The position numbers were made by a program, and so were the translations under genes. From Diphasiastrum complanatum (taxonomy: Eukaryota > Streptophyta > Lycopodiopsida > Lycopodiales > Lycopodiaceae): a DNA stretch of 64,000 nt. Position 1 is the first letter of the stretch, and every line of letters begins with the position of its first letter. Of this stretch, positions 24,037 through 37,025 are shown one piece after another. The notes below the pieces were generated by a model that saw nothing but the letters and a program-made list of their open reading frames with translations, had not been told where the DNA came from and ran no database searches. The DNA is taken from assembly GCA_029204225.1 (NCBI GenBank), contig CM055102.1:33104085-33168084 (forward strand). Reading direction: 5' to 3'.

Positions 24037-25136
24037 TTGGCTGATTCTGACGAATCCCCAAGATACTCGGATAGAGCAACTCAAGAGCACCTCTCACCTT
24101 AGACCGAGGAGGTCTCTGAGAAGAGGAGACGAACGAAGACTGAGAGCCAAGTATGAGAGCCGAGAAATGCTAGTTAGGAATGGCAAGCAAGAACTGTGTA
24201 AGCCTCATGGTGAATCCCGGAAGATGGAATGACCATGTAGGAACTAGTATTTCTAGGCAAATATAATAAATGCAAGTAGACCCCTCTTAAAGAAAGTAGA
24301 GTGAGCCACCTTTTGATGGTGACCTCTAGTGGAGAGCATTATTCCACTTGTAATTTGTGAAATGTGGAAATTCCACTAGGATGCCACCTAAGGAGCTCTC
24401 TTGCTTATTTAAGAGACTCCCTCTTTGTAAAGAGCTTTTTGGGAATTGTATCAACTCCATGTTGAAATGAGCATTCATTGAGTTCCTTGATCATGTTTGT
24501 TTCTTGAATGATGCATTTATGATCTTGCACTTCCCTCCTTTTGTGTGTGGTTGTGGACTGTCGAGTGGATTAGCTTCTTTTCTTGTTTGTGGATTAATGT
24601 AGGAACCAGCATTCAGGTAAACTAAATAGGCTGGATCTGTGGTGTAGTTCTTGCATATTTCTGACAATCCAGTTCTTGATGTTCTTGGGATGTTCAAGAA
24701 TCAATAGACTTTTCTTGGACTTCTAAAATGTTGTAGATTAGTTTGTGTTTCTTGTTTTGTCAATTTATGCAAGTGTAGCTCAGTTTAGTAATGCTTAGGA
24801 GTAGATAGCTGTAGAATCTGCTGAATGTTCATTTGGGTTGCACTCTGATCTGTGAATGAGCGTTCTTGGCTTGCATCTATGTATGAATGTAAGTGCGTTC
24901 AAGAGAGTTCGACCCTGAGTAGTCCTCTGACAGGCAGGACAAAAACAATATACTACAATGACAATCTGTTCCCTTCTGTCTGGTTTGGCATCGTAATATC
25001 AAGAGCACACATAACGAATGCCCTAAAGCCTGGTAACAGGCAAAATACCAAGCCATAGAAGCTGTAAGCAAGAAGAAAAAGAACCGTAGTAAACAGATCC
25101 TCTGGATCAAGGGATCTGTAAACATTTGTGTAAACA
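24037..25136 (+). repeat. 5' LTR of gypsy element G2
   Basis: The segment begins TGGCTGATTCTGACG and ends TAAACA directly before TTTGGCACCGTTGCC. A TTATTTAAGAG promoter-like box lies near 24407. Its first 295 bases recur in reverse complement at 33733-34026. The left edge is set by that repeat and by the break in the methyltransferase-like frame, so the LTR appears to have inserted there. The 3' LTR is not in the window. Confidence 0.65.
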
Positions 25137-25152
25137 TTTGGCACCGTTGCCC
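25137..25152 (+). promoter_or_regulatory. Gypsy leader junction / primer-binding region
   Basis: TTTGGCACCGTTGCCC is one base off the GGCGCCGTTGCC stretch typical of the site just behind the 5' LTR in plant gypsy elements. The exact tRNA is not resolved. Confidence 0.6.
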
Positions 25153-25221
25153 ATTGAACTCCAACACCTTCTACATCAGAAACCCGCAACCTTGTCCACG
25201 CTCTGCCCGTCCCCTCATGAT

Positions 25222-26640
25222 CACATCTCAACCGGAGCCCCCCCTCTGTTGAAATCTCAATCGGAGAGCTCATGTCCAATCTCAATTGACGCATTCTATT
25301 GAATCTCAACTGACACACTCTCTCAGATCTCAACCGATGGTCATCCGTTACATCTCGACCGATGGTAATTTATTGAAATCTCGAACAACAATTTTCACTC
25401 AGATCTCAACCTATGTACTCCATCAGATCTCAACCGACGGCCTCATTCCAATCTTGATCGACGGCCATGTGTTAGATCTCAATCGAAGTCTTTTTTCTGG
25501 AACCTCGACCGATGCCCATCGATCAGATCTCAACCGACGGCCTCATTCCAATCTCGACCGACGGCCATGCGTTAGATCTCAACCGAAGCCTTTTTTCTGG
25601 AACCTCGACCGACATCCATCAGTCAGATCTCAACCGACGAGATCCGCTTCCAATCTCAGCTGACACACACTGTCTAATCTCAATCGGCAGCCAGTGTCAG
25701 ATCTCAACTGATGCCCATCAATCATATCTCAATCGACGGGATCTGCTTCTAATCTCAACCGACATACATTCAATCGACAGCCAGTGTCAGATCTCAACTG
25801 ACGCCCATCAGTCAGATCTCAACCGACGGAATCCGCTTCCAATCTCAAACGATGGCCACTCAGTAAAATCTCGACCGATGACCATCAGTAAAATCTCGAC
25901 CGACGGCCCTCAGTGAAATCTTGATCGACGGCCCTCAGTAAAATCTCGACCAACGGCCCTCAGCAAAATCTTGATCGACGGTGCCTTGTGAAATCTCGAC
26001 CGACGGCCCTCAGTAAAATCTCAATCGACCTCAGTAAAATCTCAACCGACGGCCACTGTCACATCTCAACCGACGACCACTATCAGATCTCGACCGACGG
26101 CGCCCTATCTCAAATCTCAACCGATGGCCATTCAGTAAAATTTCAACCGACGGTGCCCTGTGAAATCTCGACTGACGCCATCAGTTAGTGACAACCGATG
26201 CCATCAGTCAGATCTCGACCGACACTATCAGTCAAATCTCAACCGACGCCATCAGTTACATCTCAACCAATGCCATCAGTTAGATCTCAACCGATGCCCT
26301 CAGTTAGATCTCGATTGACGCCATTTTTTACATCTTGACCGAAGGCAACCTTCAAATCTCAACCGGATCCTTCAGTTCTGATCTCAGCCGAAGCGATCCT
26401 TCACATCTCAACCAGATCCGAAGTGCTCTATTCAATCTCAACCAAAATCCAACGCTTAAATCTCAACCGAAGAGATTCTCAATCTCAACCGAAGCAATTT
26501 CTCAACTCTCGACCGACGAGATCTTATCACGTCTCGACAGATGAGTTTTTACTCAGCTCTCGACCGGAGGATCTGGGTCCAATATCGACCGCACAGATTT
26601 CTTCGAACCTCAACCAGACCATATTCACGCTCGACCACCA
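25222..26640 (+). repeat. Minisatellite in the gypsy leader, ATCTCAACCGACGG core
   Basis: About 1.4 kb is built from imperfect units of roughly 20-31 bp, typically CAGTAAAATCTCGACCGACG with small changes. The core ATCTC(A/G)ACCGA recurs some fifty times. Several overlapping frames therefore spell ISTDGH- and LNRR-like peptides; these are repeat artefacts rather than proteins. The array lies between the primer region and gag. Units vary in length and sequence, so the array is not recently amplified. Confidence 0.9.
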
Positions 26641-26739
26641 GCCTTTTCCACGACAATCTTTATGTCAAACCAAACGACATACAAGATGCATTGCTATAAA
26701 CGAGAGCAACGACACGGGCCTATATCTACCTTGAGTCGT

Positions 26740-27395
26740 AGCCATTGCAAACCACTACGTGATCACCTTGAGCCGTAGCAATCACCATCACTACCCGCTG
26801 CAACCATATTCACCCGCAGACAACCGCAATCCATTGTAAACACACTGCACGCATTCCTGCTAACCTATCGCATTCACCCATACCCACTGCATTGAAAGCA
26901 CAAGCACACCGCATTCAAACACCTCCACCACAAACATCCCTGCCTCCACCCTGCAACAATGAAGAACGCAACATCCCTCACTCAGTCATCAACCTCCATC
27001 GACCGCTGACATCTCAATCGACCACTGACATCGCAATCAACCGCTGACATCGCCATCCACCGTTGACATCGTAATCGACCGCTGACACAGCAGCTGACTG
27101 CACTACCACCACAACAGCCGCATTCCACTGATCCACCGTAGCAATCGCAATCCATCGCAACACACAACTTATCCGTATCCCACCACATTCAATCATAGAC
27201 ACGCTACAACCGCAATTGTCCGTTGCAATTGCAATCGCCCGCTACAACCTTAATCGACTGCTGAAACCACCACTGACCGCACCAGTCCGCATACCTTCGT
27301 CCTCAACCGCATCAGATCGCAATCACCCGCAGTGATTTGAAGCACCCGCATCCCATCGTAACCGTAAACCACATCAGACCGTAGACCGTAAACCG
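26740..27395 (+). repeat. Second degenerate tandem-repeat zone, CCGCA/ATCGACCGCTGAC type
   Basis: A looser repeat follows the first array. Words such as ACCGCAATC, CATCGCAATC and GACCGCTGACATCGCAATC recur, with a regular patch of about 21-bp units at 26997-27090. It ends in an A-rich tract (27385-27460) directly before the gag start. Confidence 0.75.
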
Positions 27396-27471
27396 TAAAA
27401 AAAAAAATCCAAAAACACCAAAAAAATTCAAAAAATCCAAAAACAATAAAAAAAACTCATATCAGTACTCA

Positions 27472-28818
27472 ATGGACCAACAAAGAGATCCTGAAATTCC
27501 AGAAGATTATCCATACGAGGTCAGGTCCCCTGTAGCTGAACAAATCAGACGTCATAGATTCTACCGAATGAGAGCCAAACTCCAAGAGCCATCCACAAAC
27601 CCGTTCGAGGGACAAGAACTTGATAGAGTCGAGTCTTCACGCGCACGACCCCATTTTTCTGGTGCTGAGCCCTCACAGGTCAGAACCAACCCTAATGGAG
27701 TTTCTGCTACCCACCATGCTCATTTTGAAAGACGTACACCCAAGCTAGATCTACCAAAGTTTGACGGTAGTTTGGACCCTCAAAGATTTTTGCAAATATT
27801 TGAGAATGCATGTGATGTGTATGGCGAAACATCCCCCGATGCTATGGTCCAATTGTTTTCGATGACCATGATCGCTAAAGCACGTGATTTGTTTTTCAAC
27901 CTTGATTGTGAGAAAAAGATAGAGTGGTCAATTTTGAAAGAATATTTTATCAAGCATTTTAAGCCCTTTCTCTTGATCAAGAGCCCTTTCGTCAAATTGA
28001 GTAACATCAAAATGGCAAAAGATGAACGTGTACGAGACTATATCGAGCGTTTCAAATGCCTCAAAAGTCAAGTATAGGAACAGCCCTCCGAATAGATTCT
28101 CATCATCTGGTTTTTAGTCGGCCTTCCAAGATGGATTAGACGCGAGCTTAAACCCAATGATGAATATATGAGCCTCAAATTAGCTATGTCTAATGCCATC
28201 AAGGAAGAACAAGGATCAGATGTTGACGAATCCAGGGAACGGCGAGCACCACGTGCTCCTGTCCATGAGTCGAAGCCAATCAAGAACACCCGAGATCAGC
28301 TTTGAAAATCCCAGTTGGAGTTGCTTAATAAGCAACATCAACTACAGATGATGGAGAAACTCACCAATGAGTTTCAAGCTACCTTGAAGTCTATCCAAAG
28401 CTGTATGCCTGGTCAGTCAAACCCTGCATAGGTACCTTATAGAGAAAAAACAATATGGTGCCCACACTGTCGGGGTACGCATCATGTTGATGTTTGTCCT
28501 TCATATCCACCTATCCAAGCACATACAGTCCAAAACACACAACCATCACATTCTTGACATTCCTTGACTTATCTTGAATATCCACCAAAAGTTCCAGAAC
28601 CATTAGCCATACAAGATGGCTATGCTGTTATACAAGGGCCATTGCACACCAGATGTTTCATCTATGGTGAAACTGGCCACTTCATGGTTGATTGTCTAGT
28701 TAAGACCCAGTACCATGTTGAATGTCCCGACTGTATCAGAAAACACAGTTTCATAGACTGTCCAAAACAACCAACTAAGATCCTACGTGCCCAACACGTC
28801 AGTTATGAATCACAATAG
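27472..28818 (+). pseudogene. Ty3/gypsy gag of G2 with three zinc knuckles (broken)
   Basis: The 201-codon first frame begins MDQQRDPEIPEDYPYEVR and contains the gag core (LPKFDGSLDPQRFLQIFENA, then a WSILKEYF stretch and RVRDYIERFKCL). After a TAG at 28075 the frame goes on with a WIRRELKP stretch, an acidic hinge and a coiled segment (LLNKQHQLQMMEKL), broken by stops near 28304, 28430 and 28557. The end carries WCPHCRGTHHVDVC (a full C-x2-C-x4-H-x4-C knuckle), RCFIYGETGHFMVDC (second Cys changed to Tyr) and ECPDCIRKHSFIDC (one residue short). No protease or pol follows. Confidence 0.85.
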
Positions 28819-28819
28819 G

Positions 28820-30265
28820 ATCTTCATGACAACAACACGAGTACTATAGCACCCTCCCGCTCAACCTGTTGCTCACTCGAGAAGTTTCTAGCAAACTTCT
28901 ACACAATATACCAGCTCCATAATGAAAAAAGACAATATGAAATGAGTCCTTGTCAAAAGAAAGTGAAACCGATATTCCGTCATCTGCTACAATGTCCAAC
29001 CAAGAGCAACCTCCACAGGGAATTGACAATTTTTCTCCCCTTCTACAACCTCAAATCTATTTATCTTTCCACATGCTGATAAGATTTCCAATGTGCCAAT
29101 ACACAATCAATCTAGGATTCGGAAATCCAGATAGAGATTCGTATCTGAATCTCTTGTTCAGAGAGGTCCTCATGACAAAGTACCTCATCCATACCTGCAT
29201 CTCAAGCTATATCTTACAACATCTGCTATCAATGATGGTAGATCTAGTGTCATCCACCCTGCCTTGCTTTGACAAGGGCATGTCAGAGTAAGTCACATTA
29301 CTCTACAAAATAGCTGAAATATTGCAACTATCAAGGTACATTATCAATGTTGATGAATGCAAGTTTTGTTCGACAAGTGCTATACAATTCTCACTCTCTG
29401 TAATGTTTGTTTATTTCCTTGTTTCTCTTCACCTATTTTGTGTGATTGACTTTTGCTTGAGGAATAGCTATTGCACGAGAGTCTTCTGTAGAGCATCTCA
29501 TGCACACATTTTCATTCATCTATCCATCTTCAGATTACCTTGTATAGCAGTTTAGAATTTTTGAGAAGTATGAGAAATACATGTCAAATTAGAGTTGATT
29601 CCTACTCTCATTGCCATATTATTTTTTGAGTCAACTACAACAAAATCAAAACAAATTTAGTTAAAATTTGTTCCATCTTTAGACCAGTCACATGTTCAAC
29701 GTGTTTTCAACTACGTGTTCCACACGCCGATCCAATCCTGAGCATGACCAGTTACCAGTACCAACATCCCCACCAACCAATTTTTTTTGGGGGGGAGAGA
29801 GTGGATCTGCTTGGATCCACTGGAGCAATTACGTTGCCAACAACAACACCAACACCAACGAGATTGACAACCAAAGTCACAAACCTAAAGTCGACAACGA
29901 CAAGGCTAAGAAGACAGATGGACAATCCAAAGTGACTCGATCAGAAGAAGTACCCTAGTCACGACGAAGATCCTTTAGAAAAGAGAAACACAAGCATTGG
30001 AAAATCAGTCTCCTTCTTCAACCGGCCTCTTGCCATACATCCGCATCCACTCTTATGCCTATCGTTCACACCATCTACCGTTGCTTCCATCTGTTTGTTT
30101 ATCACCAGTTTCTGTTCTTCTGAGAAATCCCCAGGGTTCTTCTGATGAAGTCCAGAATGACTGAGGTGCATACTTCTTAGGAATTGTCCGAGTCCGTGAG
30201 GATCTGGGGACGTTGGGTTGACCAGGATGCAATGATGCCTTTTCTTCAGTGACTCAGCAGTAGCC
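28820..30265. other. Stretch without recognised genes
   Basis: Short frames only. A GC-richer patch with 'caacaacaccaacacc' lies near 29840 and a G-run at 29790. It follows gypsy gag where protease would be expected, but no DTG/DSG motif is seen. Confidence 0.4.
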
Positions 30266-30640
30266 CGAGCTCTCCTTCATGTATATATAGTGCCTCATTT
30301 GGCCATAATGAACATGGAAGCTAAATCTTGATTTTGGTGCATTTTTTGAGTAATCTCTCCATTTGTCTTGCTATTTTATGCATTGATTGGGTTCTTAGCT
30401 TAGTATACTTCATACGCAGCCTACGATCCGTACTCTGACATGTTTTCACACATGTGAAACCAACAAGCTCAAGTTTTGGTCATTAATGATTGTCCTTGTT
30501 AAATTTCTTCATCTGCATTTGATCTAGTTGATATCTAATCTTGTCTAGATTGATAGGTTGATCTAATCTAACATCCAATCACACTTGTGGATCTGATTCA
30601 GACCTATTCTTGGTCCATTTTGTTGTAAATTGACATTTTT
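30266..30640 (+). repeat. Diverged LTR fragment of the S family
   Basis: The order of short blocks is the same as in the solo LTR at 41150-41980: GTATATATAGTGCC, TTTGGCCATAAT, 'gatccgtactct', TTTTCACACATGTGAAAC, 'ttaatgattgtccttgtta', 'ctagattgatag'. Identity is moderate, so this is an older relative. Confidence 0.7.
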
Positions 30641-30644
30641 GAGC

Positions 30645-30905
30645 CCATATTTCCCCTAATGCTTCTTTCAAACCTTTGTTTTCCAACCCATATCTTCTCT
30701 CAATATTATGCACATTCTCACCACAATAATTGCATTTCTAATTTGAGCAATCTTCAAACATATGAATTCCTTTACTAACATTTGTGGGAGATACTTTTGT
30801 GGCCTTCTTACAATGATGTTTACCACCAAGCTAGATTTAGCTCGAAATATAACTAACATTTGAGACGAAAAAATTGATATTGTTTCCCATTGTGTCCACA
30901 CAATT
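30645..30905 (-). pseudogene. Copia gag zinc-knuckle fragment
   Basis: On the minus strand one frame reads MGNNINFFVSNVS and, after stops, KCNYCGENVHNIERRYGLE. This resembles the knuckle behind UBN2 gags (C-x2-C-x4-H), with the last Cys replaced by Arg. It is a short, isolated piece. Confidence 0.45.
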
Positions 30906-31223
30906 CTTGGTCTTATAAGAAATCTTGTAATTTTTTTATATATACTCCTTTTTCCATCATAATTATCCTCATGTCGTCATCCAAAAAAATTGCTATCAAA
31001 GACATCTACATTAGCATAGCAAATATTTGATAACCATCGCAATTGTGAATGAGAAAGTACTAATGTAGTGTCGTAGATGTAGTATAGAGGCTCGTCGTTG
31101 GGAGCGGCAAACTAGCCTTCACTTGCATAGCACAAAGAGAAAGAAGAGAGGCAGAGAATTCCTAGGTTGAGAGAGGCTTTGGGGGCTCAAGCACCTTCCC
31201 AATGCTATTATTCACACCCAACC

Positions 31224-31330
<107 letters not shown>

Positions 31331-32083
31331 AGCTTTATTAAGAATAGAGATGATGGCTTTAAAATAGAAAAAGGCCTCCTTATATAGTTGAGAGGGGAGG
31401 CCATCTTGGCTCTCATTGGCACTTTCTAATTGGCTTGGATCCTAATCTTAGCCATTCAAACTAAAATGATTGCAATCTAATGGTTCAATAAGAAGAGGAC
31501 CAAACTCACATGATTCATGTGAGATTCCCTCAACCTAGAACCGTGTAACTTGACTTTGGAGTTTTCTATTATTTTATTCTATTTAGGCCCTGAGTCTTTT
31601 ATTCAAGTTCTACCTAGCCATTTTGTGTGGCCAATAGTAATTTTAGTTGCGAGACCCACTTATTTATTTATGTATAGGAAATACCCACAACAATTAGCTA
31701 CTAGTTCTGCAATAGGCCACCAAGTTTTCATAAAGTGAAACATGGGTGATGGCATTTGATCCACTAGCTTGGGCCAAGGTATCTTTCATCTTCCAATCTA
31801 TGATAGTGTGGAAACCTCTTGAGTGGTAATAAGTTTTCTATCTCCATAGCATGTGCCACAATGTCCTTGGAATCTCTTGGGACCACTTCTTGTATTGCTT
31901 TTTTAACTCCATTTTCTCCCTATCTACTAACTAGCTACTTTTAGCTCCTTTTGACTTGCTCTTATAAACACGATGAACGGGAGATAGAAGGATGGTTAGA
32001 TGGGTTGATTGATTGACTGATGAATGTGAGGACAAAAATTCGTTCTCTAGTAAGTGAAATCAGTTGAATTGATCAATTCTATA

Positions 32084-32196
<113 letters not shown>

Positions 32197-32264
32197 GTAC
32201 GCTAGTAAGCGCCGCTCACCTTTAGTTCGTAAGAGACAAAGTTTCTCTTGCGGTAACACACTGT

Positions 32265-33732
32265 GTGGTATGCCAAACAGTGCTTCCTAGTAGTGCTATT
32301 GATGGGATCTCACCATATCAAGCTTTGTTTGGTAAGAAACCCAATGTAAAAGATTTTAAAATCTTTGGATGTGTTTGTTATGTCCACATCCCTTTGGAAA
32401 CAAGAAGGAAGGAAGATGCTACCTCCTTCAAAGGAATTTTTGTTGGCTATGGAGAAAATAGCAAAGGCTATAGGATATACGATCCTATATCCAAGAAAGT
32501 AAAGGTAAGCAAGCATGTACTTTTTGATGAGTCACAATTTGCTAAAAGCTTGTCTAATGGATCTAACCCATTGTGCATTGAAGATCTTGACAAACCTGAG
32601 GAGGATTTTGAGAAACTCGAGTAGGATCTTAACAAACTCGAGGATGGAGACAAAGATCCTAGTCAAAGGGGGCCGAGAAGATCAACAAGAAGCAAGGCCG
32701 AGCCCTCAAGGCTCACCTATGTGGACAAGGGAAAGCAAAAGGAAGACTCTACATATTCTACCTCTTACTCCTTCTTAGTTACATTTCTTGAAGAACTATC
32801 ATCTTTTGAAAAAGCATATAGATCTAAAGTTTGGAGAGATGCAATGCAAGTAGAGTATGATGCATTAGAAGAAAATCATACTTGGAATCTTGTAAATCTT
32901 CCAAGAGGGAAGAAGCCACTTGTATGTAAGTGGATTTATAGAATAAAGTACAATCAAGATGGATCTATTAGTAAGTACAAGGCTAGGCTTGTTGCTAAAG
33001 GATTTCTTCAAGTAAAAGGATTGGATTATGAAGAAACATTTGCACCTATAGCTAAGCTTGTAACTATTAGATTAATCATTTGCATTGCTACTTTGTTCAA
33101 GTGGGATCTCTACCAAATGGATGTGACAAATGCTCTCTTGAATGGCTTCTTAGAAGAGGAAATCTACATAATACAACCTGAGGGCTTCATCAAGGTTGGT
33201 GAGGAGCAAAAAGTGTGCTACTTAAGGAAGAGCCTATATGGCTTGAAGCAAGCACCTAGAGCTTGTACTCTAGGTTGCATGATTTTTCTATTCCCTTGGC
33301 TTTGTACTAAGTGCTTATGAACATTATTTATATTTCAAATGTAATGAAGGAAAAATCATCATTTTGGTGCTTTATGTTGATGACATCATTATGACAGGAA
33401 ATGATGATGAAGGCATAGACAAAGTAAAAGTTGATTTATCTAGTGAGTTCAAGATGGTAGATCTAGGCTTCCCAAAGTTTATACTTGGGATAGAAATGTC
33501 TAGAAGTAGCAATTGTACTTTCATAAGTCAATCTAAGTATGCTACTTCCATTCTTGAAAATTTTGGTATGAAAGATTGTAAGGGGATTGACACCCCTATG
33601 GAGCATGTTGTGAAAGAAACTAATGAAGGTGATGAAGCATCATTTGAGGACATCACCCTCTTTAGAAAGCTTATAGGCTCCCTAACCTTTCTAGCCATCA
33701 CTAGACCTAACTTAAGCTTTTGTATAAGCAAG
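32265..33732 (+). pseudogene. Copia element C4: integrase end and reverse transcriptase
   Basis: The fragment starts in the integrase C-terminal region (SPYQALFGKKPNVKDFKIFG) and the GYGENSKGYRIYDP block. A TAG follows near 32622, then the hinge, then reverse transcriptase from 32721 (WRDAMQVEYDALEENHTW, KARLVAKGF, YQMDVTNALLNGFL, LYGLKQAPRA). A frameshift at about 33262 breaks the palm, and the catalytic LYVDDIIMTG lies in the next frame at 33370. The frame beyond 33732 is not copia: it reads through an inverted gypsy LTR piece. RNase H is missing. Confidence 0.9.
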
Positions 33733-34026
33733 CTAGAGGTCACCATCAAAAGGTGGCTCACTCTACTTTCTTTAAGAGGGGTCTACTTGCATTTATTACA
33801 TTTGCCTAGAAATACTAGCTCCTACATGGTTCCATCTTCCGAGATTCACCATGAGGCTTACACAGTTCTTGCTTGCCATTCCTAACTAACATTTCTCGGC
33901 TCTCATACTCACCTCTTAGTCTTCGTTCGTCTCGTCTTCTCAGAGACCTCCTCGGTCTAAGGTGAGAGGTGCTCTTGAGTTGCTTTGTCCGAGTATCTTG
34001 GGGATTCGTCGTAATCAGCCAACATC
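33733..34026 (-). repeat. Inverted fragment of the G2-type gypsy LTR
   Basis: This is the reverse complement of about 24037-24330 at high identity, from 'ctagaggtcaccatcaaaag' to 'gattcgtcgtaatcagcca'. It cuts the C4 reverse transcriptase frame. Only the first 295 bases or so of the LTR are present. Confidence 0.85.
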
Positions 34027-34985
34027 ATCCCACCCCTAATGTGTTGCACGTCCCACTGCAACTGATATTGGATGATGTCGCTCTGCTTTGCATTGGCATC
34101 TTCGATCGTCACTTGGAAAAGCATGGATCCTCGTTCGCTTACATAAAACCAAGTGCTTATTGTCGCCAGTCTTTATCACAAAAACTATTTTTTACAAGTT
34201 GCCGCGATTGGATCAAAATGTCTTATTGCTATAGGTGGTTGACATTCTCAAAATTCGAGAGCTCTTAGCAGCTTCACAACTTGCATGCTTGAGTGCTTTG
34301 CTCATGTCTCTTTCGTATCACTTATATCTGCCATTAACGGTTTCATCTTTGGTTTCTTGGCAGATTCTATCTTCTGGGAGGTTTGTATCCTCCATTTGCC
34401 TATGGGTGTTTCCGTGGTTCTTCTCTCAGTTGAAGTTCTAGTCTCAAGGAAAACCTTGATCTACAGTTTGCACAAACTTTGATTATCAATCTCAAGGGGA
34501 TGGATTCATAAAATATTGGTGGTAGGAACAGTTTTGGATGGACGGTTTGGTAACGGTAAGGAAACATGATGAAGGCTTGGTTGTAGGGCGAAGGAACTGA
34601 TAGTTCTACAGTTGCAGCCTTGGACCCTTGCAATGTCGACCTTTGACCACCACTTGCTAGGTGAGGAGCTCGCTTTATTTGCAGGTTCACGGTTGTCTTC
34701 ATCTTTCTTTTTTTGCAGCTTTTTCTTTTGACCCATTACTTTTGGATCTCTTTGGGCTTCATACGAGGGGATTCAACTATCATTGTTCCAAAGAGTTTCT
34801 TTTGATCAAGGCTGATCTGACTCATCTGTTGCTTAAGTTTTGTCCTTTCTCCCTCAGCTTCTTGGGTCTTTCTCTTTATTTGTTCTGGCTGTTTCGTCTG
34901 CTTCTTAGATCTTCGTTTGGCTGATCATCCATTGTAGGTGGCAGTTGGTCTCCATAGGACATTTTCATTGATCTATCAGCTGCTT
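34027..34985. other. Unassigned stretch before C5
   Basis: No domain is recognisable in the short frames on either strand. It lies where C5 integrase and hinge should be and may be their decayed remains. Confidence 0.35.
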
Positions 34986-34989
34986 CGGT

Positions 34990-36329
34990 AAGACTGTCGA
35001 AGCAATTAACTCCAAGGATTTTGTGAAGTGGCAAGAAGCTATGGAAAGTAAGTATAGCTCACTTTTGACGAATCAGACCTGGACGCTGGTCGACTTACCC
35101 ACTCACAAGAGAGTTATCGACAACAAGTGGATCTTCAAGAAGAAGATCAACTCTGATGGTTCCATTGCAAACAAGAAAGCACGGCTGGTGGCTAAAGGAT
35201 TCACTCAAGTCCAAGGAGTGGATTATCAAGAAATTTTTAGTCTTGTCGTCAGGATGCAGTCAATCAAGACTCTAATTGCGTTAGCAGCCGCAGAATACCT
35301 CCAAATGCACCAAATGGATGTCAAGACAACATTTCTCAACGACAATGTCGAAGAGGAGTTGTACACCTTCCAACCAGAAGGATTCAAAGTCAAAGGCCAA
35401 GAGCACAAAGTGTGCAAGCTTCACAAAGCAATCTACGGTCTGAAACAGGCCGCAAGAGCATGGTTCGATATAATCAACAATTATCTCATTCAATTAGGAT
35501 TTGCAAACAATTTTGCTAACTGTAATTTTTATTCAAAGCATATAGGCACCAATTCAGTTTACATAGCTCTTTACGTAGATGATGCATCTATTTTGTCTAA
35601 TGACACTTTTCTTCTGCACACTACTAAGAGTGATTCATCAAAGGAATTTAACATGACTGATTTAGGAGCTATCCATTCTTTGTTTGGAATTTACGTTACT
35701 AGAAATAGACTTCATAAGAAGATCTATCTTAGCCAGTAGGCATGTCTAAAAGGCATTTTAGAAAAGATTCATATGTTTGATTGCAAACCAATTGATACTC
35801 CAATGGATCCAAGTATTGTATTGACTAAACCTTCTTGTGCTGAGATTGATAGTGAAGTACTCGACTTAGCAAAGTACCCTTATCATTCACTAATCGGATC
35901 TCTAATGTATGCAATGATGTGTACTAGACCACATTTAGCATAAGTCAATTCATGACTAATCCTAGGATCTCTCATTGAAAAGCATTAAAGAGAGTGATGA
36001 GATATATTCAGGGAAGTTTAGATCACATCTTATGTTATGATGGAAATGCTATCGACCCACTCGTCCTGCGAGGTTACTCCGACTCAGATTGGGGAGGAAT
36101 AGTCTCTACCAGAAAATCTACCTCCGGATTCTGTTTCTATCTAGCAGGGGGACTGATTTCATGGAATTCAAGAAAGCACAAATCAGTTGTGCTTTCTTCG
36201 ACAGAGGCAGAGTACATCGCAGCATGCCAAGTTTCAAAAGAAGCTGTACGGATCAGGTTATTACTTCACGACTTACATCACACTCAGTTTAATGCTACCA
36301 CCATTCTGTGTGACAACTTGAGCTGTATT
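34990..36329 (+). pseudogene. Copia element C5: reverse transcriptase and RNase H
   Basis: The frame opens at WQEAMESKYSSLLTNQTWTL and is intact for 238 codons from 35023: KARLVAKGFTQVQGVDY, MHQMDVKTTFLND, LYVDD at the palm, then NMTDLGAIHSLFGIYV. After a TAG at 35737 the reading goes on to RNase H (YSDSDWGG, STRKSTSGFC, SSTEAEYIA) and stops at CDNLSCI. There the TG of the next LTR begins, so the last part of RNase H was cut by that insertion. Several stops between 35740 and 35990 show it is dead. Confidence 0.9.
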
Positions 36330-37012
36330 TGTTAAGAATTGCCAAAAACTGGCAAATCTAGCTTGATTAAAAACCATGTAGTATAATGTAAATTTTGTAC
36401 ATAAGTGGATTCCACACATGTGAGGCCAAGATGCCACATGGCAACCCACTCCTAATGTAGGTTAAGTCAAGTCCATGGGGCTGGTCATGTCATTTTGGTA
36501 GTGATTCCTAGTTTATAGGACCTAAATCCTAGATTTAAGGTGAAAATTTGACCAACTAGCTATCTACCAAGCATGACTCTAGGAAATAGACTCGGGGTAG
36601 GCAAGAAGGGTGAGTTAACCTCCTTATTACATGCTGAAAATCCACCTTACTTCAAGAAGGAAGTCGAATTTGCTATGTATTCCCTCTCTCCATAGTGAGA
36701 AGATAGAAAATTTTTGGAATCTCAAGCTAGTTCACTATGTACATTGAGTTTTTGTGATCCAAATGAAACCAAATAAATTTTTACTTGTTTCTCAGGTTGA
36801 AGGCCGTACTACAGCCTGTAGTACACACGTGTGGTCTCGAATTCCTATGTTTATCAATGCTTTTGATTGTTAATGCTTGTTGTTTGTCAAATTGCCAATC
36901 TAGATCAACTTTTTTTGGTCTAGTTTTTTGATAGATTGTTAAGCAAGCATCCAATCACTCTTGTGGATCTTTTGTAGATCCATTTATGGTCCTAAAGTAT
37001 AGTACTTTCACA
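36330..37012 (+). repeat. 5' LTR at the left of C6, 683 bp
   Basis: It starts TGTTAAGAATTGCC and ends TTTCACA directly before the primer site. It has CACACATGTGAGG and ACACACGTGTGG boxes. It is unlike the 3' LTR fragment at 40602, so the unit 36330-40726 is not one simple element. Confidence 0.75.
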
Positions 37013-37025
37013 TGGTATCAGAGCC
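37013..37025 (+). promoter_or_regulatory. Primer-binding site of C6
   Basis: TGGTATCAGAGCC follows the LTR end at once. The next bases (AAGTACAAGAG) are the same as behind the primer site at position 11. Confidence 0.9.

Noticed and set aside
25286-26734. Frames with repeated ISTDGH and LNRR peptides, at first sight a repeat protein
   Set aside because: Several frames are open at once and all follow the DNA minisatellite; units change length out of phase, so no protein is kept.
33733-33885. C-terminal extension of the C4 reverse transcriptase
   Set aside because: The DNA is the reverse complement of a gypsy LTR, so these residues are read-through.
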